Shown here piece after piece: positions 1 through 8,818 of a DNA stretch of 64,000 nt. The notes below the pieces were generated by a model. The model did no database searches. It was not told the origin of the DNA and was given only the letters and a program-made list of their open reading frames with translations. Source of the stretch: Deltaproteobacteria bacterium (lineage in GTDB: Bacteria > Myxococcota > JACPTQ01); contig JACPTQ010000017.1 in assembly GCA_016192705.1 (NCBI GenBank), forward strand, positions 124,001-188,000. The letters run 5' to 3'. The position numbers and the translations under genes were made by a program. Position 1 is the first letter of the stretch; every line of letters begins with the position of its first letter.

Positions 1-774
1 CGGAAGCCCATAGTGCATCGACGACAAGTGGCAAAAAATCGGCGTTTCATCGGCGCGCACAAGCGCCCCATCCGCCGAGCCACCTAAGGCCGTTCCTGAA
101 ACTTCGTTCGTGTCGATCATGTCGGGGTAGCCCGCGTAGGCGCGCGTTTGGTCGAAGTTCGTTGGCCACGTTTGCCCCGCGCTGTCGCGAATTCCCGCGG
201 CGTTCAAATACATCGACGCGATCACTTCGTAGCCGTCCGCGAAGACGCCGAGGCGCGGCGCCGACGTCAGCGATCGTCGAACATCGCCCGTAAAGGCGGC
301 CGTTGCATCGTGAACCGCCGTCACGTTTCCGGCGCTGTGCCACGCGCGAACGATCGGTAGGGCGGCTGCGCGGTTCGTCGCGTCGATGACGAACGGGCCG
401 CCGCGATACCCGTGGTTCGAAATCGTGGCGTTCGTTTGAAAGTCTCGCGCCGACGCCGTGAAATCGACGCCCCCAGCGGCTTTCCCCGTCTTGATGACCC
501 ATTTCACCGGGACGCCGTTCGCGAGGAGCTTATAGACGAGCCCGTACGCCTTAAGCATTCCGTAATCTTGATACGCCGTGTCCATCGGGATGATGAGCGA
601 ACTGGCTGCGAACGATTGCGACACCGGCTGGCGAATCGTTTCAACTTTGGGGACGTTGGGCAGCGACGTCGGCGTGGTCGTGTTGCCATAATCGGAGCAG
701 CCGAACGCGGCGACGATCGTCGCGAAACCAAGGCCCCGCGCGTACTTCATGAATCTCAAGGTGTTCGTTTTCAT
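1..774 (-). CDS. Secreted lipoprotein, partial (runs off left edge)
   Basis: The frame is open from an ATG at 774 to the window edge (258 codons). The N-terminus is a lipoprotein signal: basic start, a hydrophobic stretch, then lipobox A-A-F-G-C near residue 26. The mature part begins with a Thr/Pro-rich spacer and then a globular region with segments such as IIPMDTAYQDYGML and LANGVPVKWVIKTGKA. I do not recognise the family; similar-looking sequences occur in large surface proteins of myxobacteria, which is a recollection and not a test. A GAGGAA ribosome site lies about 10 nt before the ATG. It follows the OmpA gene by 23 nt, so the two are probably cotranscribed. The C-terminus is not in the window. 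Confidence 0.75.
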   Translation of the reverse strand, partial: MKTNTLRFMKYARGLGFATIVAAFGCSDYGNTTTPTSLPNVPKVETIRQPVSQSFAASSLIIPMDTAYQDYGMLKAYGLVYKLLANGVPVKWVIKTGKAAGGVDFTASARDFQTNATISNHGYRGGPFVIDATNRAAALPIVRAWHSAGNVTAVHDATAAFTGDVRRSLTSAPRLGVFADGYEVIASMYLNAAGIRDSAGQTWPTNFDQTRAYAGYPDMIDTNEVSGTALGGSADGALVRADETPIFCHLSSMHYGLP

Positions 775-797
775 CGTTTTAATTCCTCATCCCGCCG

Positions 798-2519
798 TTA
801 CTTTGTCTCTTCCGCGCGCGATGCGATCGTCAGCTCAACGCGCCGGTTGTTTTCGCGACCCGCGGCCGTCTTGTTCGAGTCGATCGGCTTGTCGGGACCG
901 TAACCGCGCGATTCGAGTCGATAGGGTTCGATCCCCGCGCGCACCAAGTAATCGCGCACGGCCTTTGCGCGTGCGGCCGAAAGCGTCAAGTTGTAACCAC
1001 GTGCGCCGTGCGAATCGGTGTGCCCCTCGACGCGAACGAGCGCGATTTCGGGGTTTGTCTTTAAGACCGCGGCGACGCCATCGAGCAGCGCGAACGAGAC
1101 GGGTAGGATGGTTGCGCGGTTGTAAGCGAAGAGGACCTTTTCGCGAAGTTCGATGCGGCTTGGTTTCACAACAACCGCGGGCGCCGGGCGCAGCAGAGGG
1201 CAGCCGCGATTTGCCGTCGGGCCCTTGTCGTTCGGGCACCGGTCGTCGACATCGGGGATGCCGTCGCCGTCCGAATCAACGAGCGGGCAACCCTTATTGA
1301 TGACAGGGCCTGGAACCGTCGGGCAGGCGTCGAGGTGATCGGCGATGCCGTCGCCATCTGAGTCGGGGCAACCGCGGTAGGGGAGCGTCCCTTTTTTTCG
1401 CGGGCAGGCGTCGTCCGCGTTTCGTATGCCGTCCTTATCCCAGTCGAGGTCCGGGCAGTCGGCCGGCTCATGGGGTTCGCCTTCAACGCATTTTTCGGCG
1501 GGGGGCACGGGCGGTGGTGCCGGCGGCTCGACGGGCGGCGCCGCGGGTTTCGGCAGTGGCTCGATTCGCGGCATGGCGGGCGGCTCGGCGGGCGCCCGCA
1601 CAAGCTCGAAGCCCGCGATCGCACGCGCAATCGGCGTACCCGGCATTTCGCCAAACCCGTAACTTCCCATCACGAACGCCTTTGCGACGGCCGAAATCGC
1701 GAATCGCCCCGCGAGGAAAAGTTCGTTCGAAAACGGTGCGCCCGCGAAGGCAAAAGCTCCGCGCCATGCAAGCTCCGCGCGGAATTTCTTGAATCGGTCG
1801 CTCATTCCGACGCTGGCGCCGGGCGCGAAGTGGCTCGTCACGGTCGCGTTCGTAAGTTCTGTGGTTGGACGCACAACAACGCCGACTTCGCCGCCGAGCG
1901 CAACCGGGCCGAGCGTTCGCCCCGCCGAAACTTTCGGCCACACAAGAACGTTGCTCTCGCGCGAGAAGGTGTACGAAGTCCCGATTGGGATTCCAACCGC
2001 AAGGTCCGCCGAGAGGTCGAGGGGTGCGCGCGTCGACCGCGAATCGAGGATCGCGACGCGTCCGTTTAGCCAAGGCGTTCCGATCGCGTAACGCGGTGCG
2101 CGCTCAATTCCATAGCCCGTCAGGTTTTCGCCCGATTGCACGCTGAGCGCTGGCAAGCGAATGCCGAGCTCGAATCGCTTCAAAAGGCCAACCGCACCCA
2201 TGAGATGTAGGCTCGTTCGATCCTGGATGAGCGCCCCCGCGCGCGCGTCGTTTTTGTAAAGGACGTAAGGGTCACGCTCGTAGTGGAACGCCGCCGAAAA
2301 ACGGTAGTCGCCCTTCGGCAAAACGCGCCAACCCGCGAGGAGAAGTGAATCGGTCGCCGACGGGTCGAGCGAGAGGCGCTCGAAGTCAAAACTTGGGACA
2401 GGGCCGGCCTCCTGGGCGCCCGCTGATTGCGACGCGATCGCGACAAAAAGAGAGATCGCGGGGATCCAATGGCGCATAAGAATAACGCGGCGTCTTTCGG
2501 ACGCTGAGGAATGACTCAT
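798..2519 (-). CDS. OmpA family protein with thrombospondin type-3 repeats
   Basis: 573 residues. The GTG/ATG choice at 2519 is supported by a strong GGAGGG site 8 nt upstream; a second Met at residue 15 (2477) starts a more typical signal peptide but has no ribosome site. Order of parts: signal peptide ending around AGAQ; a beta-barrel-like region to about residue 300; a Pro-rich linker; three Asp-rich calcium-binding thrombospondin type-3 repeats (DKDGIRNADDACP, DSDGDGIADHLDACP, DSDGDGIPDVDDRCP) at about 345-445; then an OmpA/MotB peptidoglycan-binding domain with the signature VEGHTDSHGARGYNLTLS and a C-terminal NNRRVEL. Known role of the family: outer-membrane protein tethered to peptidoglycan. 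First gene of a probable two-gene operon with the lipoprotein at 774. Confidence 0.93.
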   Translation of the reverse strand: MSHSSASERRRVILMRHWIPAISLFVAIASQSAGAQEAGPVPSFDFERLSLDPSATDSLLLAGWRVLPKGDYRFSAAFHYERDPYVLYKNDARAGALIQDRTSLHLMGAVGLLKRFELGIRLPALSVQSGENLTGYGIERAPRYAIGTPWLNGRVAILDSRSTRAPLDLSADLAVGIPIGTSYTFSRESNVLVWPKVSAGRTLGPVALGGEVGVVVRPTTELTNATVTSHFAPGASVGMSDRFKKFRAELAWRGAFAFAGAPFSNELFLAGRFAISAVAKAFVMGSYGFGEMPGTPIARAIAGFELVRAPAEPPAMPRIEPLPKPAAPPVEPPAPPPVPPAEKCVEGEPHEPADCPDLDWDKDGIRNADDACPRKKGTLPYRGCPDSDGDGIADHLDACPTVPGPVINKGCPLVDSDGDGIPDVDDRCPNDKGPTANRGCPLLRPAPAVVVKPSRIELREKVLFAYNRATILPVSFALLDGVAAVLKTNPEIALVRVEGHTDSHGARGYNLTLSAARAKAVRDYLVRAGIEPYRLESRGYGPDKPIDSNKTAAGRENNRRVELTIASRAEETK

Positions 2520-2780
2520 CTTTTCTCTCCCTCCAGAGCCGCGGAGACATACCAGTTGAAAAATTTAATATCAAGCGGAAAAGTCGATTTCGATAAATCG
2601 AGTCGGGTTCGACGGGTTGTCGCGGTCGGGCGCAAAGCAACGAACTCAATCAGCTTGTCGCGTTATTTGGTTAACTCGAACCGATCGACTTCGACGCCAT
2701 TGATGTCCACGAACTGGCACGACCGGCGCCATCGTGGCTTGTTGTGGAGACTTGCGGTCCCCCCAGGTGTTAACGGTGAC
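2520..2780. other. Intergenic region, 261 bp
   Basis: AT-richer spacer between the OmpA operon and the secreted-protein gene. It carries the GGAGGGAGAG ribosome site of the OmpA gene and presumably that operon's promoter. I see no convincing sigma-70 hexamer pair, RNA gene or repeat. Confidence 0.4.
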
Positions 2781-3857
2781 TTACTTGCATCTTAGGATGT
2801 CGACGTAATCGAGGGTTGGATCGACGCGGATCTCCCTCTCGTAGCGGCCGCCACCGTAATACGTCTGAAACGTCGTGAGCTCGAACCGTCTGCAAAATGG
2901 CTCATCGGGTGTCGATGTGGTGACTTCGGCGACCTTTTGGCGTTGGAGCGGAATGCCGTATCGGTTCCTATAGACGCGCCAAGCTTTGGCGGCGACGACG
3001 CTTCGGACAGTTTGAGCCCGCGCGCCGTTCTTTTCGGCCGCCGCGTAAAACGCCTTGACGGCGCCTGACACAGCCTTGTCGAGATGGCCCAACATTGGCG
3101 ATCGCGCGGGTGGTTTTTCCAGAGTCTTTTTTAGGGCCGCTTCGACGGCCGAGTCGAGCGCCTTGATCGGGTCGAGAATGTCCGCGGGGACGGGCAGTCC
3201 GGCAAGGGTGTACGCCGGGACGAGGTCATTCTTCATGAGTCGGTCGCGATTCCCTGAATCCTTCACGAGATTGCGAATCCGTGCAAATGGGATTCGGGCC
3301 TTCTCCCGCAGGTCCCGAATCGTATCGTCGGTATCCGATGCGACCTTGCGAACGTACGATCGTGTCGTTGCGTCGACGAACCGACCGAAGAGTTCGGCCG
3401 CACGTCGTGAGTTTTGGCAGGCGGTTGCGGGTTTCAGATGCTCATCAAAGTCCCCGAGGTTCGATCGCGTCCACTTGTCGCACGCCGACGCAAAGTCGGC
3501 GATCTTTTTTATCTGAGACGTACGGGTCGCGCTCGTAGACGCCGAATAGTTGAGGTTTTCCACGAGGCCACGGAGGCTTCCCTCGAAGAAGCTCCCTTTT
3601 TCACGACCCGTCGCGATCTCCTGTAAGAACCAGAGTATCTCGCGGTGGTCGTGGATCGCGTCGAGGTAAAGGCTCCGACTTTTTTTGTCCACTCGGCCGA
3701 CATGGGTCGTTGGTCCAGCTGCCGCCGTCGGACGGGCTGAATCGCCCCTTGATGGGTCGACGACTCGCTTGATGAACGACCCGAAATCGGCGTGCGCCGC
3801 GCCTCCCGACAGAAGGACGCCGACGAGTGCGAACGGGACGACAAATCTGCGTTTCAT
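2781..3857 (-). CDS. Secreted alpha-helical protein of unknown function
   Basis: 358 residues from ATG 3857. The reading frame continues upstream to 3953, but that part lacks signal features, and an AAGGAAAAGAG site sits just before 3857. A Sec signal peptide (MKRRFVVPFALVGVLLSGG, cleavage after AHA) is followed by a basic, helix-rich protein. There is no lipobox, transmembrane segment or recognised domain. Cys residues occur at C-T-A-C-Q-N-like positions in the middle and at the very end (LRCK). The promoter region holds the TCTAAGACG repeat motif shared with the next gene upstream (3972-3996). Function unknown; the product is probably periplasmic or exported. Confidence 0.8.
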   Translation of the reverse strand: MKRRFVVPFALVGVLLSGGAAHADFGSFIKRVVDPSRGDSARPTAAAGPTTHVGRVDKKSRSLYLDAIHDHREILWFLQEIATGREKGSFFEGSLRGLVENLNYSASTSATRTSQIKKIADFASACDKWTRSNLGDFDEHLKPATACQNSRRAAELFGRFVDATTRSYVRKVASDTDDTIRDLREKARIPFARIRNLVKDSGNRDRLMKNDLVPAYTLAGLPVPADILDPIKALDSAVEAALKKTLEKPPARSPMLGHLDKAVSGAVKAFYAAAEKNGARAQTVRSVVAAKAWRVYRNRYGIPLQRQKVAEVTTSTPDEPFCRRFELTTFQTYYGGGRYEREIRVDPTLDYVDILRCK

Positions 3858-3971
3858 TTTCTCTTTTCCTTTCGTATTTTGGGCTTGCCTATGCCTTGTT
3901 GCGCGCCGGGACCCATTCCCAGTCGCCTCGGGGGCCGGCACAATGTCGCACACGGTTTGGAGGGTCGGCGG

Positions 3972-3996
3972 TTAGACCGTCTTAGATTGGGTTAGA
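3972..3996 (-). promoter_or_regulatory. Three TCTAA repeats at 10-bp spacing
   Basis: Read on the minus strand, TCTAA occurs three times with exact 10-bp periodicity: TCTAACCCAA, TCTAAGACGG, TCTAAC. It lies 115 bp upstream of the start at 3857. The core ATCTAAGACGGTCTAA recurs with one change 113 bp upstream of the gene starting at 5915. Helical-turn spacing suggests a protein bound on one DNA face, such as an activator or response regulator. That is an inference. Confidence 0.45.
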
Positions 3997-4037
3997 CGCA
4001 TGTGGGGGCGACGGAAGGGTGAATTGGGGCGAAGGGT

Positions 4038-5915
4038 TTACGGCTGAAACTGTTGTCGCGCCTGCTTGACCGGCTCGACCAGCTTTTCGTCACGCGGCCC
4101 CGCGACGAGCTCCTCGGGCGAAAACCCGGTGAAGCTGATCGCGCTCGTCCAGGTCGCGCGGCCTGGGGCGCTGCAATTGAAGGAATTACCCGAAGTAGCG
4201 AACACGCAAGTCCCCGTGTAGTCGCCGTTTCGGCAAATGTAACCGCTGCCTTCAACGTACGTGCACAAGTTGCCATAGGTGGGTTGAGTCCACCGGCATG
4301 TGCCCACCTCCATGGAGTGCTCATTGCGCCAGCTTGCGCTGAGCTCCGGGTCTGAGATGTGGACCCAGTAGTTTCCCGACAGGTTGAGCGTGCCGGTCAA
4401 ATGGAACGTCTCGACCTCGGGGTCGGTCTCGGGGCCGTTGTCGTAGATGTTGGAGTCGATGATGCGCGAGTCGGGGTGCAGGGTGTCGGCGCGCACGATG
4501 ACGCCGCGCGCGTTTCCTTTGATGTTGCAGCTTTCGACTTGCACGAGCTCGGGCGCTTCGACGAGAAGGCCGTACTCGGTGTTCCCTGTGATGTCGCTGA
4601 AGCGGAAGACCGGGTCCCGCCAGGTGGTCGGTGCAATCGGCGGCGTTGTGGGGCTCGCGGGGCAGCTGACCGGCGGATGGGTTCCCGGGTTCTGTCCCGT
4701 CACGCGGATGCCGCGCTTGTTTTTTGCGACCGTCGAGTCTTCCATTTCGAGCACAGCGCTGTCGATGTCGAGCCCCGTGCCGAACTTCGCAACCAGCGCG
4801 CGCAAGAAGTAGCTCTTCGCGCCGCTCCTGCTGTAGATCCCGACCCCGTCGCCGAGGCCGGTCACCACCGAGTCTTCGACCGACGTCGAGCCGCCGAGGA
4901 TGCGAACGCCGTTTTCGGAGTTGTTGATGTCGACGCCGCGGAGCGTGGTGTCGTCATTCACCGTGAGCGCGACGGACGCCTTTTCGATGAAAACTTTTTC
5001 GAGCGTGTTGCTCGCCCCGTTGAGGACGAGACCGAGCCAGCCTTTGGTTGGCTTATACGCACTAAAAAGAACCGGTTGGTCGATGGCGCCCACGGCCTGC
5101 AGCGTTCCGTTCACGGTGAGCGAAACGTTTCCGTAGGTCCCCGTGCCGAGGTAGTTGCCGAGGACATGCACGCCCGGCTTCACCGTGAGGAGCGTCCCCT
5201 CGCTCACGACGGTCGGCTCGAGCAGAACGACTTCGCACTTCTCCCACGTTTGCGACGTCGTGACCTTTCCTCCCTGGATGTACTTTCGCCCCGCAACACA
5301 CGGCCGACTCTCGACGGGGCGCAGGCACTGGAAGTTCGTGCCCTGGCATTCGAGCTTTACCGTGAACCGCCCAGTGCCGGTGTCTTCCCAACTCGAAAAC
5401 GCCAAGAGGTACTTTCCGTCCTTTTTGATCGTGATTGTCGGGAGCTCGGCGCTGAGGCTTGTGTCGGTGTCGTCCGCGTAGGCGAGGCGTTGGCCCGGCC
5501 TTTTGAGCGACACGAACGGGCCGTGTAGGACGGCGACGGTATCGAGCGCGACGCCGGGATCGACGCCGACGGCGTCATCGCCCGCGGTTGCCGTGAGTGT
5601 CACCTTGATGACGGCGCCTTTTTTTGCCTGAAAAACGTAACCGTAGCCGCGCGCGCGCGGGTCGAACGTCCCTTCGATTTCGCTTCCGAGCGCGATGTCT
5701 TTTGTGAGGCGTATCCCTTTCAAGAGATCAGCCTTCGCGTCGTCGTCGCTCAGAATCTGCTCGAACGGGAATTCCGATTTACCGCCGTTGCCGAGTTCGG
5801 CATCGCCAATGTCTGCCCCGCACGACCCGAGAAGCGAAAACGAGACAACCCACGCGCACGGAAAAGCGCGCCTCCATGATGGAACGGTACGGTCTGGTGT
5901 TGCATTGCCTTTCAT
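4038..5915 (-). CDS. Lipoprotein with pre-peptidase-like and right-handed beta-helix regions
   Basis: 625 residues. A long basic signal peptide ends in lipobox L-L-G-S-C at about residue 33. Residues about 60-170 look like a pre-peptidase C-terminal (PPC) type beta-sandwich, with the run DGKYLLAFSSWEDTGTGRFT, known from secreted proteases and surface proteins. From about 200 to 560 there are repeated short beta-strands (for example VSLTVNGTLQAVG, VALTVNDDTTLRGVDINN, GVRILGGSTSVEDSVV) typical of parallel beta-helix or pectate-lyase-like folds. A Cys-containing C-terminal part follows (CRNGDYTGTC). The beta-helix fold often binds or cuts polysaccharide, but no catalytic residues are clear. Likely an outer-membrane or surface lipoprotein. 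Confidence 0.85.
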   Translation of the reverse strand: MKGNATPDRTVPSWRRAFPCAWVVSFSLLGSCGADIGDAELGNGGKSEFPFEQILSDDDAKADLLKGIRLTKDIALGSEIEGTFDPRARGYGYVFQAKKGAVIKVTLTATAGDDAVGVDPGVALDTVAVLHGPFVSLKRPGQRLAYADDTDTSLSAELPTITIKKDGKYLLAFSSWEDTGTGRFTVKLECQGTNFQCLRPVESRPCVAGRKYIQGGKVTTSQTWEKCEVVLLEPTVVSEGTLLTVKPGVHVLGNYLGTGTYGNVSLTVNGTLQAVGAIDQPVLFSAYKPTKGWLGLVLNGASNTLEKVFIEKASVALTVNDDTTLRGVDINNSENGVRILGGSTSVEDSVVTGLGDGVGIYSRSGAKSYFLRALVAKFGTGLDIDSAVLEMEDSTVAKNKRGIRVTGQNPGTHPPVSCPASPTTPPIAPTTWRDPVFRFSDITGNTEYGLLVEAPELVQVESCNIKGNARGVIVRADTLHPDSRIIDSNIYDNGPETDPEVETFHLTGTLNLSGNYWVHISDPELSASWRNEHSMEVGTCRWTQPTYGNLCTYVEGSGYICRNGDYTGTCVFATSGNSFNCSAPGRATWTSAISFTGFSPEELVAGPRDEKLVEPVKQARQQFQP

Positions 5916-6027
5916 TTCATGCCCTCCAAAATAGTTTCATCACGCGTTGGACTTCGTTTGGTCGCGACGTGCGATCACCCGGTCCAATCGGTCGCGCAAT
6001 CTCTCACGGCTCGTCGGGGATCGGTGC

Positions 6028-6043
6028 TTAGATCGTCTTAGAT
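6028..6043 (-). promoter_or_regulatory. TCTAAGACGATCTAA direct-repeat motif
   Basis: Minus-strand ATCTAAGACGATCTAA, 113 bp upstream of the start at 5915. It differs by one base from the motif 115 bp upstream of 3857. The conserved distance and sequence suggest co-regulation of the two secreted-protein genes. Confidence 0.45.
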
Positions 6044-6172
6044 GTAGTTCGACGGCAAGAACGGGAGGATGTTTGAGAGGCGAGACAAGAGCGGAATGGT
6101 GAAGCGCCGCGGAAGTCGCAACGTCGACTTGCAAGGTCCAATCCTTTACGATGTGTCAGTGAGGGCCGATCG

Positions 6173-7300
6173 GTGATTCGCACAATCGGAATGTCGGAGG
6201 GGCATTCGCGCATTCACAGCGTGGGGTATTTCGTGCCTGAGCGGCGGGTCGCGTCGGAAACGATTGAGCGCGATTTTCAATTTGGCCGCTTTGGGATGCC
6301 GCCGGGGTCGCTCGAGCGGATCACGGGGATTCGCGAGCGTCGCGTGTCGGAGGAGGAGATGCGGCCAAGTGAGCTCGCGGTGCGGGCGTGCGTCGACGCA
6401 CTCGAGCGCGGGCATCTGCGCGCGGCGGATGTTGACGTCCTCATCTATGCGGCGGTCGGGCGCGATTACATGGAGCCCGCGACGGCGCACGTGATCCAGA
6501 CGCGGCTCGGCGCCGATGAGGCGTATGTGTTCGACGTGTCGAACGCGTGCCTATCGATGATGGATGGGATTCTCATCGGCGACTCGCTTATCGCGATGGG
6601 GCGCGCGCGTGTCGCGCTCGTGTGTGGCGGCGAGCCGTCGGGCGAGGCGCTGCGCGTTATGGAGAGCGAGATCGACAGCGTCAAGTCGACCGAAGAGTTT
6701 CGCGCGCGGTTCGCGATGTTCACGCTCGGCGAGGCGGGCGCGGCGGTCGTGCTCGAGGCGAAGAGGAAGAAAACAAAAAGAGAAACCACGGCAACACGGA
6801 AATACGGAGAAGATCACGGAGGTGGATTTCGGAATCGCGGGACGGCGGTTTCGTACATTCCATTTGCGGAGGCGGCGGCGGGCTTTGTCGCGTTTGAGTT
6901 TGCGTCGCGCGGCGAACATCACGAGCTGTGCACGATTCAGAGCGACGGCAAGACGCCGATGCTCACCGACAGTCGTCGACTTTTGAGGGAAGGGATCGGG
7001 CTCGCGGCCGAGGGGATCGACCCGATCCTCGAGCGTTCCGGGTGGCGGCGCGGCGACATCGACCTCGTGATTCCGCATCAGGTTTCGGTCGGGGCGAACG
7101 TCGAGCTCATGAGCGCGCTCAGACTGCCAGAGCATTTGGCGCACGTGGTCGTGACCGATTTTGGAAATACCGCGTCGACGACAATCCCCGTGACGCTGGC
7201 GCTTGCGGAGCGCGCAGGGAAACTCCAGGCGGGGATGAAGGTGTTGCTTGTTGGGGTCGGCTCCGGTGTGTCGGTTGGGCTCGCGACGCTCATTTGGTGA
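6173..7300 (+). CDS. 3-oxoacyl-ACP synthase III-like ketosynthase (KAS III)
   Basis: 375 residues from GTG 6173, preceded by GAGGG at 7 nt. The thiolase-fold Cys-His-Asn triad is visible: Cys in DVSNACLSMMDG (about residue 126), His in LVIPHQVSVG, and Asn in DFGNTASTTIPVTL. The C-terminal GVGSGVSVGLATL is typical of the family. KAS III enzymes join an acyl-CoA to malonyl-ACP or to a second acyl chain; relatives such as OleA do head-to-head condensation, so the substrate cannot be read off. It is first in a three-gene operon with a GH3 enzyme (6-nt gap) and a diiron oxidase, which argues for a dedicated pathway, not general fatty-acid synthesis. Residues about 197-221 (AKRKKTKRETTATRKYGEDH and following) are encoded by an inserted dispersed repeat, kept in frame. 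Confidence 0.88.
   Translation: MIRTIGMSEGHSRIHSVGYFVPERRVASETIERDFQFGRFGMPPGSLERITGIRERRVSEEEMRPSELAVRACVDALERGHLRAADVDVLIYAAVGRDYMEPATAHVIQTRLGADEAYVFDVSNACLSMMDGILIGDSLIAMGRARVALVCGGEPSGEALRVMESEIDSVKSTEEFRARFAMFTLGEAGAAVVLEAKRKKTKRETTATRKYGEDHGGGFRNRGTAVSYIPFAEAAAGFVAFEFASRGEHHELCTIQSDGKTPMLTDSRRLLREGIGLAAEGIDPILERSGWRRGDIDLVIPHQVSVGANVELMSALRLPEHLAHVVVTDFGNTASTTIPVTLALAERAGKLQAGMKVLLVGVGSGVSVGLATLIW
6761..6835 (+). repeat. Dispersed ACGGA-type repeat inserted in frame in the KAS III gene
   Basis: A purine-rich stretch with cacggcaacacggaaatacg, then ggagaagatcacggaggtgg. It is unlike the surrounding GC-rich codons, and it looks like the CACGGA-rich dispersed intergenic repeats seen in several environmental bacterial phyla. 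It adds about 25 basic, low-complexity residues without breaking the frame. The identity of the repeat family is from memory. Confidence 0.6.
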
Positions 7301-7306
7301 ACAAGC

Positions 7307-8818
7307 GTGCTGTTTGAATCGCTCGAGAGACTTGTCACCGCGCGGTATCGGCGGCGGCTCGGGTTGTTGCGCACCGGGCAGGCCGAAGCTGAGGCGCGGT
7401 TCATCGCGCGTTACATGGAGGCGCTTCGGGGTACGGCGTTTGGGCGCTCGCACGAATTCGCGAAGGTGCGGACGCCGGGCGATTTCGCGCGAGCGGTGCC
7501 GGTGCGGGCGTACGACGAGTTTTTGCCATGGATCGAAAGGACGTTGGATGGCGCGCCCGATGTGCTCGTGCCGGGGCGACCACGTTATTACGGCGTTACA
7601 ACGGGGACGACCGGCGGCGAAAAGCGAATTCCGGTTACGGAGCGGCTGACCGACGCGGCGAAGGCGGGCTTTCTGACGTTGCTCACGGCGGCGCTCGATG
7701 ATGTGCGGCGCGCGCATCCGCACGCACCGTCGGTGATCGGCGGGAAGTTGCTTGTGCTAGGTGCGACGATGCCGCTTCGTCCGGAGCGAGATGGTGTCCT
7801 CGCGGGCACGATGAGCACGATCGCAATTCGCGAGCGGCCGTGGTGGCTGCACCGCAAAATCGTCCCAGGCAACGAGCTCGACGAGCTGCCGACGTGGGAA
7901 GAGAAACTCGAAGCGCTCGCCAAACTCACGTCCCGTCTCGATGTGCGCGTCGTCGCCGGAATGCCGCCCTGGCTTCTTGCGCTGTTCGAGCGGCTCGTCG
8001 CATCGCACGGCGGCGCGGCAATTCGAACGATTTGGCCGAAACTCGCGCTTCTCCTTCACGCCGGGACTTTCATGCGCCCCTACCGCGACCGACTCGCGCA
8101 TCACGTGATCGCTGCGATCCCCTTTCGCAACATGTACAGCGCGACCGAAGCGGTCTTCGCGATCCAAGACACGAACGACGAAGGTCTCTTGCCGCTCGTC
8201 GACGAAGTTTTTATCGAACTCATTCCGGTCGAATCGGACGACGCGACTTCGCCGCCGCGCATTCCGGTTTCGCAGGCCGAGGTTGGCGTCGAGTACGCCG
8301 TTGTTTGCACATCGTGGACGGGCCTCGCCGCGTGCCGCATGGGCGACACCGTTCGCGTTGTATCGCGCAATCCCGTGCGGGTGGTGGTGACGGGGCGAAC
8401 GCGGCAACGCGCGAGCATCGCGGGCGAAAAGGTGACGATCGACGAAATCGAGCAGTCACTCATCGACGTCGCCGGTGAGCTCGGGTTTTCGTTCGCCGAA
8501 TTCGTCGTCGTTCCCGAGGGGCCCGATGCCGCATCCGACGGTCGTCCGCGACACCATTGGTTCATTGAGTTTCGCGCGACAGTTCCACTCGACGTCGTTC
8601 GACGCATCGCGGCCGCGCTCGATCGCGCGCTCGCCTCTCGCTCGGCGACCTACCGCGTCCGCCGCGAAGGGTCGACGCCGGCGCTCGGAGCGCCTGTCGT
8701 GACGCGGATTCCCGAGGGTTCGTTCGTCGCATGGCTCGCGCGCTCGAATCGGCAAGGCTCGCAGAATAAGGTTCCGCGCATCATTGAGGAGGTTCCCGAT
8801 GAGTTCAAACTTCATTGA
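7307..8818 (+). CDS. GH3-type acyl-adenylate-forming enzyme
   Basis: 503 residues, GTG start at 7307, 6 nt after the KAS III stop. It matches the GH3 (auxin-responsive promoter) branch of the ANL adenylate-forming superfamily. The N-terminal helices contain ARYMEALRGTAFGRSHEF. The phosphate-binding loop is YYGVTTGTTGGEKRIPVT at about residue 95. A second adenylate motif, NMYSATEAVFAI, lies near 270, and the C-terminal ASIAGEKVTIDEIEQSLI is the swivel segment. Plant GH3 enzymes join acyl acids to amino acids; bacterial members are little studied. Here it probably activates an acid made or elongated by the neighbouring ketosynthase. Its last 20 nt overlap the next gene, implying translational coupling. 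Confidence 0.88.
   Translation: MLFESLERLVTARYRRRLGLLRTGQAEAEARFIARYMEALRGTAFGRSHEFAKVRTPGDFARAVPVRAYDEFLPWIERTLDGAPDVLVPGRPRYYGVTTGTTGGEKRIPVTERLTDAAKAGFLTLLTAALDDVRRAHPHAPSVIGGKLLVLGATMPLRPERDGVLAGTMSTIAIRERPWWLHRKIVPGNELDELPTWEEKLEALAKLTSRLDVRVVAGMPPWLLALFERLVASHGGAAIRTIWPKLALLLHAGTFMRPYRDRLAHHVIAAIPFRNMYSATEAVFAIQDTNDEGLLPLVDEVFIELIPVESDDATSPPRIPVSQAEVGVEYAVVCTSWTGLAACRMGDTVRVVSRNPVRVVVTGRTRQRASIAGEKVTIDEIEQSLIDVAGELGFSFAEFVVVPEGPDAASDGRPRHHWFIEFRATVPLDVVRRIAAALDRALASRSATYRVRREGSTPALGAPVVTRIPEGSFVAWLARSNRQGSQNKVPRIIEEVPDEFKLH

Noticed and set aside
1866-2091. Plus-strand frames over the OmpA gene
   Set aside because: Antisense to a gene with unmistakable OmpA and calcium-repeat motifs.
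6551-7723. 390-codon minus-strand frame across the KAS III and GH3 genes
   Set aside because: Crosses two clear genes antisense and shows no recognisable motif.
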